Shown here one piece after another: positions 34,215 through 42,730 of a stretch of 64,000 nt of DNA; positions within the stretch are counted from its first letter, which is position 1, and each line of letters begins with the position of its first letter. The translations under genes and the position numbers were made by a program. The DNA comes from Rhodobacteraceae bacterium S2214 (GTDB lineage Bacteria; Pseudomonadota; Alphaproteobacteria; Rhodobacterales; Rhodobacteraceae). The notes under the pieces are model-generated. The model was not told where the DNA came from. It saw only the letters and a program-made list of their open reading frames with translations, and made no database searches. Where the stretch lies: contig CP081162.1 of the NCBI GenBank assembly GCA_025141675.1, forward strand, positions 56,631 to 120,630. Direction: 5' to 3'.

Positions 34215-35048
34215 ATGTGCCAATGCGATGATCCAAACCACAACCACGGCCGGATGACACGTCGGGCTGCCCTGCGCGGTGGCGTTGCAAGCTCCGTTGC
34301 CGCAGCAGCCGCGGTCGCCACAACAACTGCAGCCCAAGCGCAATCTTCCAGCCCCTACGCCCCGCCTGCCGAACCTGCGCTGCCGCCGTCGACTATGAAA
34401 CTGGACCTTAGCCGTACTGCCCTTGTCGTCACAGACCCACAGGTCGATTTCTTGCATCCAGAAGGTGTGACTTGGGGCGTGATCGGTGCCAGCGTTGAAG
34501 AACACAACACGGTCAACAACATCGAAACGCTTTTCAAATCCGCTAAGGCCGCTGATCTGACAGTCGCGGTATCCCCACACTACTACTATCCAACCGATCA
34601 CGGCTGGAAATTTGAAGGCGCGCTGGAAAAGCTGATGCATAACATTGGCATGTTTGACCGTCCTGGTCCGCTGAACCTTGACGGGTTCGAAGGGTCAGGC
34701 GCCGATTGGATGCCGCAGTACAAGCAGTACATTAACGACGGCAAAACTATCGTGACATCGCCGCACAAGGTTTACGGCAACGACACGAATGATCTGTCAC
34801 TTCAGTTGCGCAAACAAGGCGTCGATCAGGTTATCTTGGCGGGTATGTCCGCGAACCTGTGCACGGAATCGCACATGCGTGAGCTGCTTGAGGACGGTTT
34901 TGAAGTGGCCGTTGTCCGTGATGCGACCGCTGCTGCCATGCTGCCCGAAGGTGATGGATACCTCGCCGCGCTGATTAACTTCCGCTACATGGCCAACGCT
35001 GTTTGGTCCACCGAAGAAGCCGTCGCGCAAATCAAAGCGGCGTCCTAA
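34215..35048 (+). CDS. Tat-exported isochorismatase-like cysteine hydrolase
   Basis: 277 residues; AAGGA eight bases upstream supports this start. The first 12 residues are Cys/His/Asp-rich (MCQCDDPNHNHG), placed before the Tat motif MTRRAALRGG and hydrophobic stretch. The mature domain is an isochorismatase-like hydrolase: Asp in VTDPQVDFL (D78), Lys185 in SPHKVYGN, and nucleophile Cys216 in GMSANLCTESHM. The substrate is unknown; family members cleave amide, ester or vinyl-ether bonds. An exported cupin follows, and an AraC gene is divergent. Confidence 0.85.
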   Translation: MCQCDDPNHNHGRMTRRAALRGGVASSVAAAAAVATTTAAQAQSSSPYAPPAEPALPPSTMKLDLSRTALVVTDPQVDFLHPEGVTWGVIGASVEEHNTVNNIETLFKSAKAADLTVAVSPHYYYPTDHGWKFEGALEKLMHNIGMFDRPGPLNLDGFEGSGADWMPQYKQYINDGKTIVTSPHKVYGNDTNDLSLQLRKQGVDQVILAGMSANLCTESHMRELLEDGFEVAVVRDATAAAMLPEGDGYLAALINFRYMANAVWSTEEAVAQIKAAS

Positions 35049-35058
35049 GTCCCCCGTT

Positions 35059-35088
35059 TGGGCCGCCTGATGCATGTCGGGTGGCCCA
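35059..35088 (+). terminator. Hairpin between hydrolase and exported cupin genes
   Basis: Arms TGGGCCGCC (35059-35067) and GGTGGCCCA (35080-35088) pair with one G-T. It has no strong T-run, so it may attenuate rather than end transcription. Its stem resembles the terminator at 33097. Confidence 0.5.
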
Positions 35089-35125
35089 GATCGAGACTAA
35101 ACAATACCCAACAGGAGTAATTCCC

Positions 35126-35548
35126 ATGAAATCATTGCCAATTCTGTCTGCCCTGTTTGTCATGGCAGCAAGCACAGTTACCGCCGATGACAGCGTGATG
35201 TCTGCCGTTCTACAGGAAGAAAATAAAGTCTTTGAAAACGTGATGGGCCCGATCAATTTTGCAGACGCCTATGGCGACCGCGCGACTGGGCCGCATGGCA
35301 CCTTTGGCCAATTCCCTGCGAACTTTGAAACACCTGAACACACCCATTCGCACAGCTACCGGGCAATTGTCTTGAAGGGCCAAATGACCAATCCGTTCAA
35401 CGGCGAAGACAATGCGCCTGTTATGGGTCCGGGATCGTACTGGGCTGTGGGCGCAGGTGAAACGCATTCAACAGCATGCGTTTCTGACACGCCTTGCGAA
35501 TTCTTCATGTATTCCGACAGCGAATTCGACTTTGCGCCGACGGAATAA
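35126..35548 (+). CDS. Exported cupin (DUF4437-like)
   Basis: 140 residues from ATG 35126, with AGGAG upstream. Signal peptide KSLPILSALFVMAASTVTA. Cupin fold with a metal-type His set (TPEHTHSHSYRAIVLKG, and later GAGETHSTACVSDTPCEF). The two cysteines near the end may form a disulfide. It is encoded after the exported hydrolase; the two likely act in the same periplasmic process, substrate unknown. Confidence 0.75.
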   Translation: MKSLPILSALFVMAASTVTADDSVMSAVLQEENKVFENVMGPINFADAYGDRATGPHGTFGQFPANFETPEHTHSHSYRAIVLKGQMTNPFNGEDNAPVMGPGSYWAVGAGETHSTACVSDTPCEFFMYSDSEFDFAPTE

Positions 35549-35606
35549 ATGGAATGGCTCGCAAGGGGCGCGTCGTTCCTTGCGAGCTAATTCAGTGATC
35601 AGATTA

Positions 35607-36170
35607 TTACAGGCGTTGGGTTAAAATGCGCACTGCACTGTCAAATAGTGCGGGGTTTTCTTCCACCCTCGCCGCAAGTTGTGCGCCTTCCAGAAGCGGT
35701 AGCGCTGCCGCCGCTTCGACAGCCGGATCGGTGACACGTGCGATACTTCCGTCGGTCTGTCCTGCCGCAAAAACGGTTTCAGTCCAAGCAATGATCATTT
35801 CACGAAAGCGGCCGATTTGGGCGATCACCTCTGGAGGCAGGCTTTCGCGACTGGTTGAAAACGACACACACAAACACAGGCTTTTGCCGCCATCCAGCGC
35901 CGTTCTGTAGCGATCGATTAGCGCTGTAAGCCGCGCGCCGCCCGTTTTCTGGCTTAGATCGATGTCTTCGCACACGGCTTTCAGATCGTTGTAATAACGT
36001 TCCATCAAAGCGGCGGACAGGGCGGCCTTTGTCGGGAAATGATGGTGGATACTGGCCTTGCGAATGCCGACATCCTGCGCCAAATCGGCATAACTGAACC
36101 CGTCAAAGCCGCGCGTGCGCGCAGCCCGTTCCGCAGAATCCAGCAAAGCGGTTTTTGTATCAGTTGGCAT
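35607..36170 (-). CDS. TetR family regulator, last gene of the GST-cupin-SDR-oxidase operon
   Basis: 187 residues from ATG 36170. The N-terminal DNA-binding domain is GFDGFSYADLAQDVGIRKAS followed by IHHHFPTKAALSAAL. A Cys pair (KSLCLCVSFSTSRESLPPEV) lies in the ligand domain and is typical of a TetR subgroup that may sense electrophiles. It overlaps the preceding oxidase gene by 11 bases, so it is co-transcribed and probably autoregulates through the palindrome at 39277-39290. Confidence 0.88.
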   Translation of the reverse strand: MPTDTKTALLDSAERAARTRGFDGFSYADLAQDVGIRKASIHHHFPTKAALSAALMERYYNDLKAVCEDIDLSQKTGGARLTALIDRYRTALDGGKSLCLCVSFSTSRESLPPEVIAQIGRFREMIIAWTETVFAAGQTDGSIARVTDPAVEAAAALPLLEGAQLAARVEENPALFDSAVRILTQRL

Positions 36171-37233
36171 TTGTATCACGCGTATCGTTGACCTTAAGCC
36201 TTGCTAATACGTTTTCCGCCGCTTCTAAAGCACCTTCGATATAGCCACCAAACTGGGGGGCAACTTCTGTTCCGCCAAAGTGCAATGTATCATCCCAAAG
36301 CCCGACCATCGCGCGCGTTAACCCATAGGTCGGATGCGCGTGAAGCGGCGCTTGGTCAGCTGGGGTCGACGTCTGCGGATCAAACGCCCAATCTTTAATG
36401 TACAGCTTGGCAGGTTCCGCGGCTTGTGGCCCGAACAAACGACCCAGTTGCGCAAGCAAATGTTGCCGCAACACTTGTTCATCAGCGCGTCCTTGTGGCG
36501 GCACCCCGATAAAGCCGAACAACGCGTAAGGCCCACCGTCCGCTGGGGACGCATCGTGGACTTCGACCATCGGACCGGTCCTGCTCATCGCGTCGCCGGA
36601 TAGGCCGTCGTTACGCCAGAACGGGGTGTCGTAGACCGCTACTGCCTTGGCCTGCCCAGCCATCCACGTCGCGGTGGACCGCATTGACGTAATCGTTTGA
36701 TCCGGTAGCGCTGGGGTAAATTTGATCTCCGCTGCGACCCGTGGGGGCAAGGCCAAAACGACACGGTCCGCGCGGATGGTATCGCCGTTGGTTAACGTTG
36801 CAACGATCCCTGCTGCGTTCTTATCCAAAGACGCCACTTGGGCATTCAGTTGCTTTCGCGCATCCGGTAAGCGGTCCGCTAATGTTTGCGTCAACGCAGC
36901 CAATCCGCCTTTCAAGCGCCAAGACCCCTGCATCGATGCAAAGCCGCGTCCGCGTTCAACATTCCCGCGTTCGTCTTCGAATGTCAGAATACCGTCAGAA
37001 AACTGGTCAAATTTTTCCATACCTAACCTTTGGATCAAGGCAGCAATGCGTGGCTGGCCGGGCCAAAACCACGCGGGCCCCATATCAAAGTACCCTGCTC
37101 CGTGATGTTCCGTCATGATACGCCCGCCAAATCGGCCGCGCGCCTCTAGCATCATGTAATCCTGCCCTGCGGTTTCCAGCATGTCGGCCAACGCAAGGCC
37201 CGACAGACCGCCGCCGATGATCACAGTTGTCAT
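36160..37233 (-). CDS. FAD-dependent flavin amine oxidase-like protein
   Basis: 357 residues. N-terminal dinucleotide motif VIIGGGLSGLALADMLE, then GGRIMTEHHGAGYFDMGPAW, the GGR motif of the amine oxidase family. The C-terminal GGTEVAPQFGGYIEGALEAA completes the flavin site. The protein is shorter than most family members (about 450). The start follows the SDR stop by three bases. The substrate is unknown. Confidence 0.8.
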   Translation of the reverse strand: MTTVIIGGGLSGLALADMLETAGQDYMMLEARGRFGGRIMTEHHGAGYFDMGPAWFWPGQPRIAALIQRLGMEKFDQFSDGILTFEDERGNVERGRGFASMQGSWRLKGGLAALTQTLADRLPDARKQLNAQVASLDKNAAGIVATLTNGDTIRADRVVLALPPRVAAEIKFTPALPDQTITSMRSTATWMAGQAKAVAVYDTPFWRNDGLSGDAMSRTGPMVEVHDASPADGGPYALFGFIGVPPQGRADEQVLRQHLLAQLGRLFGPQAAEPAKLYIKDWAFDPQTSTPADQAPLHAHPTYGLTRAMVGLWDDTLHFGGTEVAPQFGGYIEGALEAAENVLARLKVNDTRDTNAN

Positions 37234-37236
37234 GGG

Positions 37237-37920
37237 CTAGAATCCTTCGCTTGCTGGACGAAGATCCAGCTCGTGCGTCCACGTCGATTTCGGCTGGTGG
37301 GCCAATTGCCAATAGGTTTCGGCGATGTCTTCGGGTTTCATCATCTTCGCAGGGTCAAGGCTGTGCAGGTCGCGCGACCGCGGTGTGTCGATGATCCCGT
37401 CTAGGATGGCATGACAGACATGTACGCCTGCGGGCTGATATTCACGCGCCAACGATTGGGTCAATCCGCGCAGCGCGAACTTGGCACTCGCGAAAGCCGA
37501 AAACTTTGCGCCGCCGCGCAGTGACGCCGTTGCACCGGAAACGATAAACGTACCGCCCCCACCCCGTATCATGGGTTGCAACGTTGATTGCGCAAGCAAA
37601 ACAGCTGTTTGCACCATGCATGTCCACGTGCGCTGGTAATCCGCAAGCGTCGTATCGCCAAACGGCGCAATGAACAATTCAGCAGTGTTATGGACGACGA
37701 CGCTAGGTGGGCCGTGTTCTGCGATGATCCCTGAAATAACGTCAGGCACGGCTGTGTCATCCGCCATATCAAGCGTATGGAACGCGCCACCGGTGATTTC
37801 AGGTTGCGTGCGACCAAGCCCGACAGGTGTGAACCCACCTGCTTCAAAACGCGCAAGAAGGGACTGACCAAGGCCAGCCCCCGCGCCGGCGACAAGCGCC
37901 AGTTTTTTCTGTGTAGCCAT
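37237..37920 (-). CDS. Short-chain dehydrogenase/reductase
   Basis: 227 residues from ATG 37920, sharing one base with the cupin stop. SDR features: GAGAGLGQSLLARFEAGGF for cofactor binding, and SGATASLRGGAKFSAFASAK, where the usual YxxxK Tyr is replaced by Phe (FASAK). If the frame is right this lacks the canonical catalytic Tyr, so activity is uncertain. It lies within the GST-cupin-oxidase operon. Confidence 0.75.
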   Translation of the reverse strand: MATQKKLALVAGAGAGLGQSLLARFEAGGFTPVGLGRTQPEITGGAFHTLDMADDTAVPDVISGIIAEHGPPSVVVHNTAELFIAPFGDTTLADYQRTWTCMVQTAVLLAQSTLQPMIRGGGGTFIVSGATASLRGGAKFSAFASAKFALRGLTQSLAREYQPAGVHVCHAILDGIIDTPRSRDLHSLDPAKMMKPEDIAETYWQLAHQPKSTWTHELDLRPASEGF

Positions 37921-38588
37921 CAGACAGCCGGTGGCTTTGCATGTGGCAAGTGGCCGGATTTGATCCAAACCTTAGCACCCTCAGCCCCAGCAACCGCCGA
38001 CAATGCCTTCCCATCGGGCAAGCGCAACCATGCTCCTTTGCCGAGCGTTTCACCGCCTTCTGTCAGTGATCCTGCGATGACAAGCATCTCAATCCCACCA
38101 TCATCCGACATGTTCAACGCAGCACCCGGATCGACATGGCTATAGGTCACAGTTTCACGGTCATCGCGGTGCAACTGGGCCGTGGCGACACCATCAACCG
38201 GCGCTGCCAATTCGTCCGCCATATTTTTGCGGAACTGATTGCGGTCTTCCATGTCAAACTGCCAGAGCTTCACAAAGATCGTACACCCCTGCTCGGATCC
38301 CGGTGTGTGGGATGTCGTGGGTGGGTTGCGCACATAGGTGCCTTCTGGAAAATCACCATGTTCGTCCTGAAACACACCATCAAGCACGATGAATTCTTCA
38401 CCACCCGAATGGGTATGGGCCGAAAATTTGCTTTCCGGTGCATAGCGCACGATGGTTGTCGCACGGGCCACTTCGCCACCGATGCGATCCAGCATGCGCC
38501 GGTCAACGCCGGGCATAGGCGATGCGTTCCACTCAAGCTGATCAGAGTGAACGACCACGCGTTGAGAAAAGTCAGCGTTAAGTTCCAT
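37920..38588 (-). CDS. ChrR-like cupin protein (two cupin domains)
   Basis: 222 residues from ATG 38588, with AAAGGACA upstream. The first cupin has the metal-binding set [20 protein letters not shown] and [20 protein letters not shown], as in the ChrR cupin-like family. A second cupin half ([20 protein letters not shown]) lacks the His ligands. ChrR proteins act in singlet-oxygen responses as anti-sigma factors, but the N-terminal anti-sigma domain is absent here, so an enzymatic or sensing role is more likely. Confidence 0.75.
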   Translation of the reverse strand: MELNADFSQRVVVHSDQLEWNASPMPGVDRRMLDRIGGEVARATTIVRYAPESKFSAHTHSGGEEFIVLDGVFQDEHGDFPEGTYVRNPPTTSHTPGSEQGCTIFVKLWQFDMEDRNQFRKNMADELAAPVDGVATAQLHRDDRETVTYSHVDPGAALNMSDDGGIEMLVIAGSLTEGGETLGKGAWLRLPDGKALSAVAGAEGAKVWIKSGHLPHAKPPAV

Positions 38589-38620
38589 TGTTTTGTCCTT
38601 TCGACTTGAGTGGAGGCAGC

Positions 38621-39241
38621 TTAGCCCGCGATGCTTGGACGCGCAGCAACTTTGGCGCGCCATGCATTAAGATTTGATAGGCTTTGCGGGATTTCTACTT
38701 TGGCAAAGTCGGCAAATGCCAAACCTGCGAAAGCAGTGATGTCTGCCATCGAGAATTTATTGCCGGCCAAATACGCATTGTCTGACAAAACTTCGTTCAG
38801 ATAGCTCATCGTCTGACCGGCAACTTCCCTTTGTTTGTTGCCCCATTCGGCACATTGGTAGGTTTCCAGATCGGGGCCAAGGCCGGGAGTCGCATGATGG
38901 AAATAAGCGCCAACCGCGTTCAGCAGGCCATTTTCAGCACGTAGGTTCATCATCGACACTTGTGCGCGTTCTTTTGGGGTCTCGCCTGTCAAGGACGGTC
39001 CTTCAAAATGACCGTCGATGTATTCGGTGATCGCAGTGCACTGAGAAATATGGCTGCCGTCAGCCAGTTCAAGACAAGGCACGACCGCATCTGGGTTCTT
39101 TGCTTTGAACGCATCTGTGCGATGTTCGCCGCCCATGACGTCAACCGCGACGAATTCTACATCGTTTGTTGCACCTTTTTCGGCAAGTGCGATGCGCACA
39201 CGTGCAGGGTTCGGGAAGCCTTCGGTGTCATAAATCTTCAT
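38621..39241 (-). CDS. Glutathione S-transferase
   Basis: 206 residues from ATG 39241, with GGAGA ten bases before it. The N-terminal thioredoxin-like domain begins [20 protein letters not shown] and contains the cis-Pro block [20 protein letters not shown]. The C-terminal helical domain ends [20 protein letters not shown], the N-capping Asp motif. It is the first gene of the five-gene operon whose last gene is TetR. Confidence 0.88.
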   Translation of the reverse strand: MKIYDTEGFPNPARVRIALAEKGATNDVEFVAVDVMGGEHRTDAFKAKNPDAVVPCLELADGSHISQCTAITEYIDGHFEGPSLTGETPKERAQVSMMNLRAENGLLNAVGAYFHHATPGLGPDLETYQCAEWGNKQREVAGQTMSYLNEVLSDNAYLAGNKFSMADITAFAGLAFADFAKVEIPQSLSNLNAWRAKVAARPSIAG

Positions 39242-39276
39242 CGTGGTCGTCTCCATTTCAATTTCGATATTCATGC

Positions 39277-39290
39277 ACCTACTAGTAGGT
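39277..39290. promoter_or_regulatory. Palindromic operator upstream of the GST operon
   Basis: ACCTACTAGTAGGT is a perfect 14-base palindrome, 35 bases before the GST start. It resembles operators of TetR regulators that control electrophile or xenobiotic genes. The terminal TetR gene of this operon is the likely binder. Confidence 0.7.
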
Positions 39291-39459
39291 AGGCAATCTG
39301 GCAAGATAATTCTCGCCAACATTTAGGCACTCACGGCTTCGTGAAACGTGCCCTGCTACAGATTGATCTGGGATTTGTGAATTTGCAGCGATTGGCACGC
39401 TGCAAATGCCTGCAGTGACGAGCCCTGTTTGAGGTTGGACTAACGCCTGAAAGTTGGTG

Positions 39460-40221
39460 CTATGTTACACGCCGCAGCAATGAAAGTGGCAACATTTTCA
39501 TCGCCGCGCCCAGAACGCTCCACGGCCAACGCGGGACCGTCACATGGTTGCGCCCAGACTCAACGGCGTCGGCCAGCAGACGCGCACCCTTGGCGCCATC
39601 AATGATAAACGGGGTCTTTGATGTATCCTGCCCTTGGGTCATTTCGGATTGAATATATCCGGGCATAAGGGTCGTTACGTTGATTGGCTTATGTAGCATT
39701 TCTAGGCGCAGCCCTTCTGCAAGGTGTGCAAGACCCGCTTTGCTGGTGGCGTAGCTTGTCATCGCGCCACGCATGCCGCGGATCGCGCTCATGGAGGAAA
39801 TAAAAACCAGATGCCCGGCATTCTGGTCGCGGAAGATTTCCATCGCCGCCTCGGCTTGCGCGAGCGCTGCAATCAGATTGACCTCAAGCGTGGCCCGGTT
39901 TTTCGCGAACCCACCTTTGCCAATCGGTGCGCCTTCTCCGATACCGGCATTGATGATCACCTTGTCCAGCCGCCCGAAACTGTCGCGAAATTGACGGAAG
40001 GTTTCAAAAACCGCTGCATGGTCAGTCACATCGAGTGCTGCTAGTTCAACGCGGGTTCCCGACAATTCGCCTTTCAATGCTTCAAGCGCGTCTAATCTGC
40101 GCGCGCAAAGCGCCAGATCATAGCCCCGCTTTGCGAATTCACGGGCCATGCCTGCGCCCAGCCCGGAACTTGCGCCAGTGATTAGAATGACGCCTTTAGC
40201 GGAATGTGATGAGGTTGGCAT
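39460..40221 (-). CDS. Short-chain dehydrogenase/reductase
   Basis: 253 residues from ATG 40221, overlapping the histidine phosphatase gene by 26 bases. SDR motifs: ILITGASSGLGAGMAREFAK, the variant NAG (KVIINAGIG), VFISSMSAIRGMRGAMTSYA with YATSK. The C-terminus has a hydrophobic tail (WPWSVLGAAMKMLPLSLLRR) suggesting membrane association, as in lipid-metabolism SDRs. It is the last gene of the ACAD10/11-like operon. Confidence 0.85.
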   Translation of the reverse strand: MPTSSHSAKGVILITGASSGLGAGMAREFAKRGYDLALCARRLDALEALKGELSGTRVELAALDVTDHAAVFETFRQFRDSFGRLDKVIINAGIGEGAPIGKGGFAKNRATLEVNLIAALAQAEAAMEIFRDQNAGHLVFISSMSAIRGMRGAMTSYATSKAGLAHLAEGLRLEMLHKPINVTTLMPGYIQSEMTQGQDTSKTPFIIDGAKGARLLADAVESGRNHVTVPRWPWSVLGAAMKMLPLSLLRRVT

Positions 40222-40855
40222 CAATTGCTCCCAGATGTTGCTGTTCGTTAAGACTGATCAGGCGCGCATGGCCGGGCCGCACAGATAGAGTCGTGACGCC
40301 GCAATTCACAAGCACATGTTCCATGGCGCGTGTTGCATGTTCGGTCAGGCCCAGCACATCCTGCACAATCGCCACTATGGGGCCGCCAGAGGTCACGACA
40401 TAGGCGGTGTCATCCTTGCCCAGTTCAGCCACCAAAGTCGTCATGGCATCGCGCACGCGTTCGCGAAAAGCGCTGCGGCTTTCGACATAATCACCGTCAT
40501 GCGCGCCGTCCGCCCAACGGGTTGTCGCCTTGTCATAAACGTCTTGAAAGGCCCGTTTCGGATTGGGCGCGTCTGCAAAGGCAGCGCGTAAGGCAGCAGG
40601 GCTGTTCAATTCGGGCCGATAGGCCGCAAGAACATCAAGATAGTCAAATTCGTTCCATCCGGCGTCCGTGTTCACGGGGCCAAATGGCGCTGCGGTTTCG
40701 CGATGCCGTTGCATTGTTCCGCTAACCAGTCGATCCGGCAGCGACACCGCCTTTGCCAAATGACTGGCCTGATCATGACCCTTTGCGCTAAGGGCGTCAT
40801 AGTTGTCCGCGCCAAAGCTGGCTTGCCCGTGCCGTATCAAATGAACACGTGCCAT
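40196..40855 (-). CDS. Histidine phosphatase superfamily protein
   Basis: 219 residues. The N-terminal catalytic motif VHLIRHGQAS (Arg8, His9) and a later His in YVVTSGGPIVAIVQ-type context mark the phosphoglycerate-mutase-like fold. The second His appears replaced in the SGGP motif (S-G-G-P instead of S-H-G), a point to check. It follows the phosphotransferase gene by one base, suggesting it acts on phosphorylated intermediates. Confidence 0.8.
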   Translation of the reverse strand: MARVHLIRHGQASFGADNYDALSAKGHDQASHLAKAVSLPDRLVSGTMQRHRETAAPFGPVNTDAGWNEFDYLDVLAAYRPELNSPAALRAAFADAPNPKRAFQDVYDKATTRWADGAHDGDYVESRSAFRERVRDAMTTLVAELGKDDTAYVVTSGGPIVAIVQDVLGLTEHATRAMEHVLVNCGVTTLSVRPGHARLISLNEQQHLGAIDANLITFR

Positions 40856-40856
40856 C

Positions 40857-41915
40857 TTAGCTAGCCTTGCGGATCAATTTGCGACAACGGTGGTGCAGGT
40901 AATGCACAAAGGCCCAAAAGCGTTTGTATTCTGGGTTTTTCGTCTGGCCCTTATGATAGCGGGCGTAGATTTGTTGCACGATGCCGGACAGGCGGAACAG
41001 CCCGTAGACCTGATAGAATGTGAAACTCTCAGGGCGCAGGTCCATGGCGTCGCAGTAGTAGGCAATCACTTCGTCACGGGTCAGCATGCCTGGCAGGGTC
41101 GTTGGTTGCCGACGCGTCGCACGCGCCAGTCGGTCGTCGCCCGCTTCGACCCAGTAGGCCAGCGTGTTGCCAAGATCCATCAGCGGATCGCCGATGGTGG
41201 CAAGTTCCCAATCCAGAACGCCGATCACGCGGGTTGGTTCGGACGGGTCAAGGACGACGTTGTCAAAGCGGAAATCGTTATGTGTCAGGCAAAGGCGTTC
41301 GTTTTCGGGCAGATTTGCCTCTAACCACCGCATGATGCCTTCGCCGCGCGGAACGTTCCATGTGCGGGCGTCGCGATACCGTTTGGACCAACCCGCAATC
41401 TGGCGCTGCGTGTATCCAGCACCGGCTGCCAGCGTATCCAGACCCGCGGCAACGTGATCGACCTTGTGCAATGCGATCAAGGTGTCCAACACATTAGTGC
41501 AAAGGGTGCGCACCTCCTCTGGTGAAAGGGACACATCACGCGGCAGGTTCTTGCGTGGGATGATGCCGTTCAGACGCTCCATCACGTAAAACTCGTCGCC
41601 GATGACAACCGGATCTTCGCAATAGGCATGCATAGTGGGGACGTATGAAAAAACCGGCTGTAGCGCCTGTTGCAAGCGGTATTCACGGCCCATGTCATGG
41701 GCACCTTTGGCTTTGGTGCCCATTGGCGGGCGACGCAGGATCAAATCATCATTGTCGTACTTCAGGCGGTACGTCCAATTCGAAGCGCCGCCCGTGTATT
41801 GTGTGACCTCAGGACGTCCCTGCAGATGTGGCAGGTTTTGTGACATCCAAGGACCTAACAGATCGACGTCCAGTTCTTCGCCATCCCGAATGGCACCTGC
41901 TTGATCAATGCTCAT
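40857..41915 (-). CDS. APH-family phosphotransferase (ACAD10/11 kinase-like)
   Basis: 352 residues. The APH fold is clear: QYTGGASNWTYRLKYDNDDL with the Lys-type VLRRPP region, catalytic LCLTHNDFRFDNVVLDP (Brenner-type HxDxxxxN), and VIGVLDWELATIGDPLMDLG for metal binding. It matches the kinase domain of mammalian ACAD10/11 and of LvaA in the levulinate pathway, which phosphorylate 4-hydroxyacyl-CoAs. Overlaps the SDR gene upstream by four bases. An acyl-CoA dehydrogenase of the ACAD11 type is in the same operon. Confidence 0.85.
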   Translation of the reverse strand: MSIDQAGAIRDGEELDVDLLGPWMSQNLPHLQGRPEVTQYTGGASNWTYRLKYDNDDLILRRPPMGTKAKGAHDMGREYRLQQALQPVFSYVPTMHAYCEDPVVIGDEFYVMERLNGIIPRKNLPRDVSLSPEEVRTLCTNVLDTLIALHKVDHVAAGLDTLAAGAGYTQRQIAGWSKRYRDARTWNVPRGEGIMRWLEANLPENERLCLTHNDFRFDNVVLDPSEPTRVIGVLDWELATIGDPLMDLGNTLAYWVEAGDDRLARATRRQPTTLPGMLTRDEVIAYYCDAMDLRPESFTFYQVYGLFRLSGIVQQIYARYHKGQTKNPEYKRFWAFVHYLHHRCRKLIRKAS

Positions 41916-42730
41916 GTCGATTGTCCTTTCATGACACGGGCCATGCGCGCATCCAGTTTGGCAACCTCCTTGCGCAACCCGCCCAGATAGCGGGAAAACG
42001 GCAGCCAGTTCTTCATCCGCAGCGCCTTACGCGTGCGTTTATCGATAAAGATGCGCGGTTCGCCGCGTTCCATACCTTCGAGGATCGCAGCGGCAACGTC
42101 GGCGGGGCTGGTTCTGGACCGTTCAACCAAACGTTCTGTCATTGCGCGGGCTTTGTCGTCACCGGCACGCATGTTCTGCGCAAGGTCGGTCCGAAAGAAG
42201 CTTGGACAGGCGACATGGGTTGTGATCCCATCCTGTTCAAGCTCAAGCATCAGCGTTTCCGATAAAGCCAAGACCGCCGCTTTGGTGGCGTTGTATGCCC
42301 CTGCACCAGGCAGGTGCAGGAAGGACGCCATTGATGCAATGTTCAGGATCGTACCCTGCGTTTCGGCTAAGAGCGGCGCGAAGGTTTTGCATCCGCGCAC
42401 GGTACCCAACAGATTGATCTCAACGATCCACTGCCAGTCACCCACAGGCGTGTCGGTCAGTGTTCCCATTTGTGCGACGCCAGCGTTGTTGATCAACAGA
42501 TCCACCCCGCCCCATTCCGTCTTCATCCAACGGGCGGCAGCCTGCAAATCCGTTTCCAGTCGCACGTCGCACTTGATGAAATGTCCGCCGATTTCTTTTG
42601 CGGTGGCTACTCCGGCTACGGCGTCGATATCGCCAATACAGACTTTTGCACCGCTGGCGGCCAGTTGACGCGCAAATTCCCGCCCTAGGCCCGCGCCGCC
42701 CCCTGTTATGAAAACACGACGCGCACTCAT
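41912..42730 (-). CDS. Short-chain dehydrogenase/reductase
   Basis: 272 residues. SDR motifs: VFITGGGAGLGREFARQLAA, LLINNAGVAQMG, ILNIASMASFLHLPGAGAYN with YNATK. It overlaps the acyl-CoA dehydrogenase gene upstream and the phosphotransferase gene downstream by four bases each, so all three are translationally coupled. It may oxidise or reduce a hydroxyacyl/ketoacyl-CoA intermediate. Confidence 0.88.
   Translation of the reverse strand: MSARRVFITGGGAGLGREFARQLAASGAKVCIGDIDAVAGVATAKEIGGHFIKCDVRLETDLQAAARWMKTEWGGVDLLINNAGVAQMGTLTDTPVGDWQWIVEINLLGTVRGCKTFAPLLAETQGTILNIASMASFLHLPGAGAYNATKAAVLALSETLMLELEQDGITTHVACPSFFRTDLAQNMRAGDDKARAMTERLVERSRTSPADVAAAILEGMERGEPRIFIDKRTRKALRMKNWLPFSRYLGGLRKEVAKLDARMARVMKGQST

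Noticed and set aside
34089..34640. Upstream extension of the AraC gene to a 486-residue protein
   Set aside because: The added part is antisense to the Tat-exported hydrolase and has biased, non-protein-like composition; ATG 34088 gives a normal AraC length.
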